This document shows, piece by piece, positions 50,801 through 60,600 of a DNA stretch of 64,000 bases. The stretch is taken from contig NC_092628.1 of the NCBI RefSeq assembly GCF_039555335.1, positions 29,412,128 to 29,476,127 of the forward strand. Reading direction: 5' to 3'. The notes under the pieces are model-generated. The model did no database searches. It saw only the letters and a program-made list of their open reading frames with translations, and had not been told where the DNA came from. Source of the DNA: Amphiura filiformis. Lineage: Eukaryota > Echinodermata > Ophiuroidea > Amphilepidida > Amphiuridae. Position 1 is the stretch's first letter; each line of letters opens with the position of its first letter. The translations under genes were made by a program, and so were the position numbers.

Positions 50801-51253
50801 AGGGACAATGGATTATCGGAAGAGATTAAGTTACTGGTTACTTGCACTCATTGTGTTCTCAGATAATATTTTAATTTTAGTTTTCCTCATTTATATCAAT
50901 TAATTTTAGGCTACGGGAGACAGGTGTTTGAATGGGTGCTTTGTTGGTAACAGAAACAGCATTTATAACAGCTTAAATATTCTCATTGTGTTTTCAGGCA
51001 CCAACAGCACGAACAGAGCAACCAGAATGTGTATCCACCACATTTGTTTAGCCGTGAAGTAAAGACCCTTTACTAATCTGCAACTAAACCCTATACACTA
51101 ACACATGTAGCATCGGCCCTGATTACAAAATTCAAAGTGGATTTTTTGACGAAAGTAATGATTTTGAGAATTAATATCGCGAATATCATGGTAAAGCGAT
51201 TTAAAAATAGAAATGAAAAAAAAATGCGCTCTTACCTCCTCCCATCAAAGGTC
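38324..51253 (-). CDS. Animal lipoxygenase with N-terminal PLAT domain, complete
   Basis: Non-heme iron dioxygenase of polyunsaturated fatty acids (e.g. arachidonate to hydroperoxides). Fifteen coding exons: 51236-51245, 50185-50561, 49083-49211, 48338-48385, 47386-47523, 46488-46624, 46060-46195, 45746-45856, 45156-45311, 43731-43801, 42673-42974, 40701-40804, 39701-39952, 38950-39122, 38324-38477. They sum to 2298 nt (765 aa), with every phase matching. PLAT spans ~4-120. Iron ligands are H389 and H394 ([11 protein letters not shown]), H628 and N632 ([10 protein letters not shown]) and the C-terminal I765 (PNSISI). Other landmarks: [59 protein letters not shown]. No signal peptide is present in this model, so it is probably cytosolic. 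Positional specificity (5, 8, 12 or 15; R or S) cannot be assigned. A transposon-derived intron separates 45156 and 43801. Confidence 0.95.
38650..38870. repeat. (CTTT)n polypyrimidine tract
   Basis: About 220 bp of CTTT/TTTTC on the plus strand in the last lipoxygenase intron. The Phe/Ser-rich frames over it are artefacts. On the gene strand it is purine-rich (GAAA), so it is not a branch-site pyrimidine tract. Confidence 0.92.
40195..40515. repeat. Dispersed ~320-bp repeat, copy in lipoxygenase intron
   Basis: Inverted relative to copies at 51825-52165 and 61345-62160. Shares GATCAATGCAATTTTTGCCA, CTCGCTATGAAATGATC and AACGTACATT-type words. No coding potential. Confidence 0.7.
41273..42256 (+). 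pseudogene. Tc1/mariner-family transposase, decayed
   Basis: One continuous frame with three in-frame stops (near 41333, 41630 and 41735) and no frameshift. It is antisense within a lipoxygenase intron. It retains the helix-turn-helix region with GRPRKTT, the first catalytic Asp (FTDEARF), the second (IQDNS) and [15 protein letters not shown]. The third catalytic acidic residue, normally Glu in NPIE, is Gln here, so the protein is inactive even apart from the stops. A right inverted-repeat end (ACTTTTGTCCATGACTGTA) is visible near 42580-42599. A clear left end was not found. Confidence 0.88.
43731..43801 (-). CDS. Lipoxygenase exon 10: [10 protein letters not shown] segment
   Basis: Encodes [16 protein letters not shown] and LYTLQIN. 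This matches the conserved lipoxygenase stretch that follows the histidine helix. Its acceptor (CCATGGTCAG|ACC) is formed by the target-site duplication next to the transposon end. It leaves in phase 2 at AACAA|GTGAGT and continues in 42673-42974. Confidence 0.9.
43806..45163. mobile_element. Non-autonomous DNA transposon acting as an intron of the lipoxygenase gene
   Basis: Element of 1358 bp with perfect 33-bp terminal inverted repeats (43806-43838 and 45131-45163, beginning CCATGGAGGTATATAAATAA). It is flanked by the 5-bp direct repeat TCTGA (43801-43805 and 45164-45168; TCAGA on the gene strand). The flanks join as one lipoxygenase coding sequence (gene strand CTACG-TCAGA-CCGTG). No transposase frame is visible, so the element is non-autonomous; the superfamily was not identified. 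Other intronic sequence inside shows no further structure I can name. Confidence 0.88.
45156..45311 (-). CDS. Lipoxygenase exon 9: first two iron ligands
   Basis: Encodes [19 protein letters not shown] and [14 protein letters not shown]. This is the signature segment with the two iron-binding histidines (H389, H394) and the conserved TH. The last nine bases (ACC ATG GAG, TME) come partly from the inserted element's terminal repeat. The donor GAG|GTATAT lies inside that repeat. Confidence 0.92.
45543..45625. repeat. SINE-like repeat fragment
   Basis: Contains AAGCGCAGTGATTTATAGTG and ACGTCTAGACGTTGATCCAC. The inverted partner is at 59838-59915 (TGGATCAACGTCTAGGCGTT, GCGCACTATAAATCACTGCG). A SINE tail is likely but the class is not proven. 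Confidence 0.5.
46917..47097. repeat. Inverted-repeat element in a lipoxygenase intron
   Basis: Arms with AAGGTATTGTTTTTAGCTGC and CATCTATCGTCTCATATAAC and their inverses, around GTAAAACAACGAAGCGAAGC. Likely a palindromic MITE. Confidence 0.65.
49859..50162. mobile_element. Second copy of the GACGAATCCAA MITE, beside the PLAT exon
   Basis: Inverted copy of the 11121-11432 family (ends AGACGAATCCAATTTCACGC and CACGTTGGATTCGTCT). Lies in the lipoxygenase intron, ending about 23 bp before the exon 50185-50561 donor. Confidence 0.6.
50185..50561 (-). CDS. Lipoxygenase exon 2: PLAT/LH2 domain
   Basis: Encodes [12 protein letters not shown], then [37 protein letters not shown] and [12 protein letters not shown]. 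This is the beta-sandwich PLAT pattern that mediates calcium-dependent membrane docking in lipoxygenases. It enters in phase 1 (TTCGGTAG acceptor) and leaves in phase 0 (AGTCAG|GTAAGG). A dispersed repeat (49859-50162) ends about 20 bp from its donor. Confidence 0.93.
50688..50975. repeat. Local direct duplication in lipoxygenase intron 1
   Basis: Two ~100-bp copies (from 50688 and from 50870) share CATTTATATCAATTAATTTT and CTACGGGAGACAGGTGTTTG with several differences. Confidence 0.7.
51236..51253 (-). CDS. Lipoxygenase exon 1: short start exon
   Basis: ATG at 51245 gives MGG plus one base, then GTAAGA in phase 1. This joins the PLAT exon to read [14 protein letters not shown], the expected position for a lipoxygenase start. 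A CACTTCAG acceptor lies just upstream at 51254-51255, so the exon may be only 18 nt with a further 5'UTR exon upstream. The start is inferred from phase and length, not from homology. Confidence 0.6.
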
Positions 51254-51824
51254 CTGAAGTGAATGAAAAGAAACATGTACACTATTAAAAAACATAATAT
51301 ATATATGGAACATGAAATATAACAACATTTCACTCATAGTTAGACTATCTTTTGAATAAAGTGCTCCTATCCCAAAAGGGAGAGCGTATAAAAATTAAAA
51401 GAACAGACCTTCCAGAATAGGTAGTCGTTATTCTGAGTTTCATGCCAAAAAGGCAATCGTCAGACGACACGATGAAATGCTTTGGGTGGACTACCATCTC
51501 TTAGGAATGTGAAAGAATATACATTCCATGGTGTCAACACAGCCAAAGTCTATCCCAGAGTCAGCCTGTCTATCAGAGATCAACTGCAAAAACAGGAGCG
51601 TAATAACAACATTTTACTGATAGTTAGACTATTTTTTGAATAAAGTGCTCAATCCGAACATGAAATATATATATTTATCAATCAGTAGCAGATGATTCAG
51701 GTTATTGTTGATTGCTTCTATCATGTCTATGTTTACTTGCTTGCTTGCTTGCTTGTTATGGCTGTATATAATGGACAGCGTCACGACACATTTTATCATT
51801 CAAAGTTTTCAAGCAAATAAGTTA

Positions 51825-52165
51825 AGGTTATTAAATATTTTAAACTGTTGTGATTTGGTAGTTCACAGCATCTTACGAATGGTAGTGAGCTTTGGCAAAA
51901 ACTGCATTGCTCAATTCATAGCGAGCGTGTAGAAGAATTAAAATATCACAGATATACTTTTATAGGTGCTACGGTTCTTGAGTTACGTTGTAACTTAGGC
52001 TAAAACAACAACACTTTTGTAAAACGTACATAACTTATTAACAACAATAAATTAAGCAAGTTTGCAAAGTATACGATTTGTAGAATGAACTTTTGCAAAA
52101 CATCAAGGTGTTATTTTTCGATTTTTGCGATTTTAGGTTGCTTCGACCAACAATACCTCGTCTAC
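51825..52165. repeat. Dispersed ~320-bp repeat, intergenic copy
   Basis: Same family as 40195-40515 (inverted) and 61345-62160. Starts near TTTTAAACTGTTGTGATTTG and ends near TTGCTTCGACCAACAATACC. Confidence 0.7.
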
Positions 52166-52702
52166 CCTTAACGTCCCAACCTAATTTATCAAGCGGCGAA
52201 CTGAATGTGTGAGAAAAGGAAACTTACTTGACTCATTATTTCCCATTGTTGGTTTTTGATTGGTCCAAATTGGATGCCTTTTATCAGTAATTCCAAATCA
52301 GGGGTGTGGTATGTACATGGAGTCGGTATTAAACTTGTCGCTGAGGTGTTCGTTGGTACGTAGATACTCAATACTGACCACCAAAAACTTGAACACAATT
52401 ATTAAGAGTTTTTTATTTTATTAAATACCGTAACAGTCGGGTCAATATTTACGCTTTATAAGCATAAACCGGACAGAGAAAAAAAAACAAAGTGGCGCAA
52501 TTTTCACACATAGTTGAGTAAGTATAACAACCAATATTATTCTTAGAATTCTCCTATGTGAACTTAACCTGATCGAATGAGCGTATTTCGTGTAGGGAAT
52601 AGCGAATACCGTATACCGATGTGATCGCAGCCTAAGGCATGTTAGGTGAGAGCCAAAGCAGTCACACAGAAACTTCCAACATTTCTAGTTCTAATTCATA
52701 AT

Positions 52703-53289
52703 TGAATACCTGAGTGGAAGAAGGGCCCAACAATTGAGTTAATGAGTTAGACCCAGCATTTTATTGCCAGCAGACTGTTTTTCCTTGTGTGTGAAAGATG
52801 AGCCAAAATCCACTCTCGAAATAGTCTTCCACTTACACTTAATCATGGTTTTCATGGAAGAAAGGCCCAACTCCACGGAGTTGGGCCCTTCTTCCACAAA
52901 TATTGGGTTAAAGAGGAATTTTGTTCATCCATGAATTCTGCTTTTCACTACAATAAACTTTCTTGCTAACTACATGCTTCTATTTGTGCAATTAATGGAT
53001 AATTGCCAAATTTCTGTAGCTATTTATAACACATCTGCTTACGGAATTGGCACTTGCAGTATATTAGTGGAAGAAGGGCCCAACTGCAGCTCGTATTAAG
53101 ACCTGTACCGTTACCATGGAAACATCATATATAATTTTGAATGTATGTAATATTGTATGTTTATGTATTAAATGTCCCCTGAAGATGAAAACATTCTGTC
53201 TATAAAACTTTTCCAAATATTAAGTTTTTTCTTAATATCTCGAAAACAGTTTTGATGGAGTTGGACCCTTCTTCCACTCAGGTATTCAA
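52703..53289. repeat. GGAAGAAGGGCCCAAC inverted-repeat element
   Basis: Ends GAATACCTGAGTGGAAGAAG and CTTCTTCCACTCAGGTATTC. Inner copies of the same motif occur at 52853-52898 (palindromic) and 53066-53085, so the motif is present at least five times in 590 bp. Confidence 0.7.
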
Positions 53290-56002
53290 TTAAGTTCTAA
53301 TCTAGTTCTAGTTAAATTTCTGGCTCAAACATAATACGTGGAAATCCATTGAAAGCGGGGGCGCCCTATACACTTCACAATAAAAAAAGTTCTGCCCATC
53401 CATATCGAGACATTCACAAGCGACGAAATCTTAATTGTGTTTTTCATACATCCCATGCCGAGTGTGAGGACTACCTATCTAATGTAGAAATCCTCTCTTT
53501 GTGATCCTCGCTTGATATTCGCTTTGTCATTTTTCCTCGGGGTAACTTGATAAGGGTATCTGGATGAACGAATGGAAAAAAAGGGGGAGGGGGGCTTTGG
53601 GTGAAAAAACTTGTTTTTGGAAGGGTCCAGGTGATAGTGATGCTGAAAGTGAAGGAGCTGACTTAATAGCCCTTTTGTCGGACTAACGAACTTGGTTTCG
53701 GAGTTGAGAGCCTTAGTTTCGGACTAGCGACCGTAGGGTTAGCGATCAGTCCCAATTAATGAGCAGCTTTTTACCAACTGATCTTTTTGTCAAATGATGT
53801 ATACATAGCGTGCACCATTAGGCCTAAAAAAATTTTAGCAAAAATTATTTTAAAAAAAGAAAAGAAAAAATAGAAACAAAAAAGTTCCAAGACCTGTTTC
53901 ATACGCAATTTACCGCTTAAAATGAGTGAGTCTTAACAATTTTTTAAAAAAGTTGCCGACCGACCTAACCGAATTTTTTTCGTTACGCAAATCAAACATT
54001 TTTTTTAGGCCTTAGGTTCGATTTTTATTAGGACACTCTATAATTCCAGATCTATGTATGCATGTAATCACAAACGGGAAGAGACATGATTAATATAAAG
54101 CAATAATGTGCAGTTTGTTCCCAGCGACGCCTTTAATTTTTCTGAAACTTTTAATTTGTGCACGATTGTAAGGGAAATCATAACTCGACCTGCGGCCCAC
54201 CGTCGGTTCCGTCCGGTTTGTTTCAGATGGCAATATATACACTAAATGGATTTAATTCAACTCGATACGACCACTTCAATGACACGAATACTTTAATTCG
54301 TGTCAAAGTGGTCGTCTCTACAGTGTACACTGTTTCGCCTAAGTCATGCTGAAAAATACTATTATGAAATTCCACTGATGCATGATATAAAATATCATAA
54401 ATCTACAAACCAAATAATAAGGGGAACAATAGGGTATTGACACACGTACAACGAATCGTCACCATTACTCGTGTTTGAGAGTTTGCTCCAGGTCACTAAA
54501 CACGGGACTCGGATACCAAAAAGTGGTTTAGCGAACTTACATGTACGTAACAGACAGTTATTTGCATTATTACTGGGCAGTATACATGATATGAGCTACC
54601 TTAAAACTGAATAATGTTCAGTAAAGAACAAGTGTAGGATTTTGCTACCGTGTTGACGTCTGTGTTATGATCAAGATATTGCGGCTAAATAATAGAGGTA
54701 AATGGTTTATGTGTTTTAATTTATACAGTATAAAATGATAAATATTATGATTGATGTCGACTTTACCCAATGACCACTGTAACAATTTGATGACATAAAG
54801 TTCTTTATTTAATGATGAAGAACTGATGAAATTTTCTTTCAAAGACATTATTATCATTTTGCCAAATAGATACATGTTTTTTCTTGCTCGAAATGTCTAG
54901 CCAAGAATTTGCTCACCGATAGCTTCACATTCTAAAATGCGTAACTATCGTGTGCAAATTCGAAGCTAGAGTTCTCGAGTAAGTTTTTTCTTTTAAATTG
55001 CGATCATATTGCCAAAACAATGTACAAAATCTAAGTAAGACCTGTATATAGTTCCATTTTGTTTGATAAAAGCAAGTGAATTTTACTATTTTATCCTTCA
55101 CATCGGATGATTTCATCATGTATGACTGATTTAATAATCTGATCGACTTTCCTATTAGTCATACCTGATGAAGTCCGTTCGAGCAAGGAAGAAATATACT
55201 AGTAGTAAGTAAAAAAAAATCACTGGTTTTGTCTAGCAAAATGCAATAGGCCTATGTATATCATTAAACAAACATAATGCCTAATCTATTCAACTAAGTG
55301 AGAACATCGATGTAACTTGATATCATAATAATGTGGCACCCTCACACTAGTTTATCTATTAATGCTAAAATGCAATGAGTTATGTCTTTCATGGGGTGAT
55401 ATGGTGATGAAATATAATAAAGTAAGTCACTATTTTGTTGGCAATGAGAGAACTGTTTAAAATATTCATTCTAACTTGTTTCTTTCATGAAATTTACGAT
55501 TTCGTAAAATCCACTTATCATTCAAATAAAATGATTAAAACTTTTATCTGCACATTTTTTTTATCTGTATGATACCTTCGCTGGATGAAGAAGGTTAACA
55601 TGCTTAACGGCCCATTCAGTGATTTGCTTTTCCGGACGATCGTAAAAATCATCAAAATTCGGATTTTGGTACCTTTGTCATTATCACAAATGTGCTAACA
55701 TAGCCTGCGAGTGGTTCAGCCGCAAGCCATGTATTTAAGACAAAATAAGACATTTTACACGAATCTGTAATTTAGATACTGACAGTATCTAAATTAGCTA
55801 CGTGTATTTGAAAGCTTTTGAAACTTTTGAATGGAGCTTCAACTTCGTCAGAACTGCTGTTTTCTTCGGTTTTTTTGGCCAAATTTGTCATTTCAAAAAA
55901 GCTAAATGACAATTTGAATGACTTATCCTTCACTTTTAAGCAATTTATAAACAATTTTAATTTTTTTTACACTTGCGCTGGGATCACTGAATGGGTCTTT
56001 AA

Positions 56003-56876
56003 GGAAAGCGATGGACACCATAACTTGTTACCATCCTTGTAGATCATGTTGAGATTTCCAATGTCAATGTATTATTTGTGCCCAGTGATCCATAAATTTC
56101 ACTTAAGAATTAATCGAGCATATTAATGCATGACGCATCAGAAAAATACTCGTCTGGTACTGCAGTGTAAACATTGGCTTGTACAGTACCATGAAAAGAT
56201 CACATGATTCCTATCAAGAGAAAACAGGCGTTTTTAATACAATTTGCCAAACATTAAACATTAAGGGGGTACTACACCCCTCGATAAATTGTGTATTTTT
56301 GCAATTTTCTCAAAAACCAATAAATAACACAGTGGTAACAAAAGTTGTGTATATTATTGGGGCAAGAATCAATTACTACACTGGAATTTCAGTGACCCAA
56401 GACAAGCGGTTTGTTATTTATGATTAGAAATAAGGTACCGCTATGATGTGCCTCATTTCCTATCATATATACTGAACCGCTAGTCTTGGGTCACTGAAAT
56501 TTCAGTGTAGTAATTGGATTCCTTGCCCCAATAATATACATAACTTTTGTTACCAGTGTGTTATTATTTTTTGAGAAAAATGCAAAAATAGTCACACATT
56601 TACCACAGGGGTGTAGTACCCCTTAAGGAAAGCGATGGACACCATAAATTGTAGATCATGTTGAGATTTCCAATGTCAATGCATTATTTTTGCCCAGTGA
56701 TCCATAAATTTCACTTAAGAATTAATCGAGCATATTAATGCATGACGCATCAGAAATATACTCGTCTGGTACTGCAGTGTAAATATTGGCTTGTATCAGT
56801 CCCATGAAAAGATCACATGATTCCTATCAAGAGAAAACAGGCGTTTTTAATACAATTTGCCAAACATTAAACATTA
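56003..56876. repeat. Direct ~260-bp duplication flanking a MITE
   Basis: Left copy 56003-56264 and right copy 56628-56876 (both with GGAAAGCGATGGACACCATA and AATTAATCGAGCATATTAAT) flank one GGTACTACA-family MITE (56264-56630). The left unit's end and the right unit's start both read TTAA at the MITE edges. Confidence 0.75.
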
Positions 56877-57284
56877 ACATTATAGTAATCTAAATGAAAC
56901 ATACGATTTGATAATTAATTATTATTTATTTTTGTTATTGTCATTATTATTATTATAGCCATGTGTCTTATATTAAGACCCTTAATATGTTGGCGGCGTG
57001 ACATTGTTCTCGGCAAAATGAAATGATAATGATATTTTAAAAATGAAAAGAATACTTACACCTTATACGTCGTATATTGCTATTTTTGTATAGCTTAGTA
57101 ATTCCTTTATTATCTGACACCAAAACAAGTTTTCTACGAACTTGCCGGTTGGCGGATGTGAGAACACGATAGAAAGTCTATGGAAAAAGTTGGAACAATT
57201 GGATGACACACTTTCCCCCTTTTATGTTGAAAGGTGTTAGGTGTTGAAAATTAAAATTCAAGATTATTTCACACATTATAATGC

Positions 57285-57540
57285 CTGCGGCCTGCCAAAA
57301 TCGCTTGCCCCCTCCCCCGGCCTGCCAAAAATCCTTGCCCCTTTGCCCATGTCATATTTTTGGGATCCAAATTTGCAACACCAGGAAAATTTCCATACGC
57401 TTAAAGTGTTTCCGTACTGTTTTCTTAAGCTTTTTAGAGCATTTTGTTTAAAAGGCGTATGTGCCAAAAATCGCTTTCCCCCCTCTTCTCTTGACAAAAA
57501 TTGTTAACCCTATTTTGGCTGGCCAAATTGCCCCTCTCCC
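57285..57540. repeat. CCTGCCAAAAATC repeat element upstream of the ankyrin gene
   Basis: Inverted relative of 21990-22390 with repeated GGCCTGCCAAAA and TTGCCCC words. Ends about 100 bp before the first ankyrin-gene exon. The open frame over it is a repeat artefact. Confidence 0.6.
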
Positions 57541-57638
57541 AAGTTACCCTCCCCAGGACTTAAAGTTCGTGCAGAGCCCTTAGTTGGCCCTTATTGGTAC
57601 ATAAACAATTGATGTTTAGTACGTGTTTTACCAAACAG

Positions 57639-60600
57639 GCAATACAAGCTATGGCTGACGAGGAAGAATCGAGTCTTCCGCCAAACATGGCGACATCTTC
57701 ATTTAACGGAAAAAGTGATACGTCGATTGGAAATTCCAGTGATGGTATTAATAATAATAAAGGACGAACTGAATCATCGGAGTCAAGTCAGCCACACTCT
57801 GTAACATTCACCACCGACCATGTAAGGAAACAGTCTGTACGTGGGGGCGGACAGAAGAAACTTGGACCATTAGATCGAAAACGCCAGAGAAACGCAAGTC
57901 TGAAAATTAACCATAGCATACGGGATAAGAGAACTTTTAGGGAATCAAGTCAGAAGAAAACGTCTCATAACGGGCTAAAGCAGGATGTTACAAAGGAGAC
58001 AGGACAGAAAACAAAGAAACGTTTCTTTTCTTGGAAAAAAGGAGGGGAATCGAAGGACAATGGGGATTTACATCTTGTTAATGTAAGTTCAGCGTAATTA
58101 AAGACACATTCAGATATCTGTCAATCCCGAAGTACACCATTATATTGTGGATTTAATTAGATTAAGGGGGTACTACACCCATTGCATTTTTTTGCGGTTT
58201 TTTTTGTTGCATTTTGTGAAGAAATGAGAAAAAAAATCGACAAAGTGTATAGAAGGGTGGGTAGAAGCCAAAAGGTGGTACATCACTGATGTTTTAAATT
58301 CGCTTCATTTTGGAAAGCTTACTATCAACGGATTTCGTTAAAATTTTGGATATGTGTTGCTAACGCAACAGAGAAATACTGTTGATATGTAAAATGGGAA
58401 TAGTGGTTCCTGATTTCTTTTATGACTTCAAGAACTTGGTGCTCCACACCTATCAAAAACGAACTGGTTAAAATGCTTCTATTTTCAATGTTGAGCTATA
58501 TTTTGTATTTTTAACTAGCGACATTATTTCACTGAAACTTAATTAAGCCATAGGTAACATGTTACCACAACCATACTACCGCAATGTTAAAAAAAAATGG
58601 GATTTCTTGTCACTTATACCACCATATTAGGTAATTTTTCGTAAGCTTCACGTTTGTGATTTTGGTAACTAGTTTACCTTTATTTGTCCAATCCATTTCA
58701 ACTAGGCAATCTAAATAATTGTACTCACCATTTACATCCCAAGGTATGTTAATATACCGCTCCAAAAAGTATCCTTACACTTGGAAAAATAATCACAATT
58801 TCAAAATTGAACAATATTGAGGTAAGTTGGTTTTTGGAATAGATGAACTGCCTAATCCGGCACATTATGACACCCCATTGAATCCAATGTGACTTCAAAA
58901 AGCAAAGTTACAGGCATTTGATTAGACGAAGGTCCAGTTTTAAAAGTGACAAACTGGCCTATTCAAATCGCCACGGACTAGACATCTGGTTTGAGAGTGG
59001 ATTTACTAAAATGGTTTAAAAGTACTTTGTATGTAGAGATATTTTATAAGTTCAGGACTTGAGGTGATGAACATATTTATGTACTTCATAAATTTGCAAG
59101 AAAAAGAGAAGCGGGGTACTGATGAAAATGGTATTACATACCCATAATGCATCATTCTCCTAAATTATATCCTATTCTTAATGCACATTACAGAACACAT
59201 TGGTAGACTATAATTGAAGACAAAGATAAAAAGACTAGTTTGCGTCTGACGTCAAATTGGTTAATTAGCGCGTAAAGGAAGGTCGATTTATCTGGTGAAA
59301 AGGAATAGCAGTGAATGGCGAAAAATTACGTACTTTTACAAGGCAAAAAGCAACTTTTCCAGGTATTGTTGACATGGTGCCTTCGCGAAAGAAAGTTTCC
59401 TAGTATAAAGACCTAACTTTTGAGATGGTTTGTATGTTTGAAGGTGTAAAATTAACAATAAGGCGCCCGGTTTTACCGCCGTGTTCAGCAACTCATATCA
59501 TCACGACACTTGTAAAACAAACCGTGCTCGACTGTGATTGATAGGTGACGTCAGACGCAAACTAGTCTTTTTATCGTTGTCTTTCATTATAAAACAAAAT
59601 GAAGAAGATTCGCTTCCTTTTACATTTCTTTTATTCGCCCGACAGCTTGACACAATTTTCAGCCATACTAACCTATCTTGGTTGTGGCGTGATGAATGCT
59701 GTGGTGTGAATAAACTAGATGAGAATGGGCTAGCCCTACTACATGTTGCTGCGCAGTCGAATGATGTAGAACTTATAGAAGAACTCATACAAAAAGGAGC
59801 CGGTAAGAAACACATACAACCCACCCCACTCACCATTTAAAGTGTGCTGAGGCTTGTGGATCAACGTCTAGGCGTTGTGCCTGTGCGTAGCGCACTATAA
59901 ATCACTGCGCTTTTTTTTTTAAACACAAACACACCCAAAAAAAAAAAAAAAAAGAAAAAACAATCTCCAACCTCGGATACACATGTATATCGAGGGTTCA
60001 GAACCAGCAAGCCTTAAGGGATCTAGAATGAGCGTTTATGGCGTTTCGACAGTATTTTTGTGGGACATGAGAGCACCTCAGACGTATCGAATTGCATTCT
60101 GAATACGAAGCATGTCTTTCTGATATCAAATAACTTTCATTTTTTGGAATTCACGATATAATGCAAATTTTATGACAAATTAAAATTTGATATTTTTCAA
60201 ATTTTTGATATATAGGCCTAACAGTCCTCGAAATAAATTTTATAAATCTAATGATATATTCTTAAAGTGTATGTAGCTGGGAGGAAAAGCCGACGATCAA
60301 TTGAAAATTGATACCTTTTATATTGAAGATATGGATTTTTTTTCCCAAAAGACCTTTTTTTTTTTTGGTGTTTTGGGAAAAATCCATATCTTCAATACGA
60401 AAGGTCAAAAGTTTCAATTGATCGTCGGCTTTTCATCCCACCTACATACACTTTAAGTATAAATCATCAGATTAATAAAGTTTACTTCAAGTACTGTTAA
60501 ATATCAAAAATATAAATTTTTAATGATTTGCCATAAAATGTGTATTACATTGCGAATTTCAAAAAATCAAAATTATTTGATATCAGAAGGACATTCTTCG

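Larger units (their letters stand above)
51254..57638. other. Intergenic region between lipoxygenase and ankyrin gene (divergent starts)
   Basis: No gene identified. It contains repeats at 51340, 51825, 52703, 56003 and 57285, plus AT-rich unique sequence. Both flanking genes start toward this region, so their promoters should lie within it. I could not place core promoter elements. Confidence 0.6.

Noticed and set aside
50990..51043. Minus-strand ORF starting [16 protein letters not shown] that looks like a signal peptide for the lipoxygenase
   Set aside because: No donor in the phase (1) needed to join the PLAT exon, whereas the short exon at 51236-51253 fits exactly. Kept out as a chance hydrophobic frame; an alternative isoform is not excluded.
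57594..57650. Upstream in-frame Met codons (MVHKQLMFSTCF) for the ankyrin gene
   Set aside because: An acceptor-like CAG at 57636-57638 and the better start MADEEESS at 57651 suggest this stretch is intron or untranslated.
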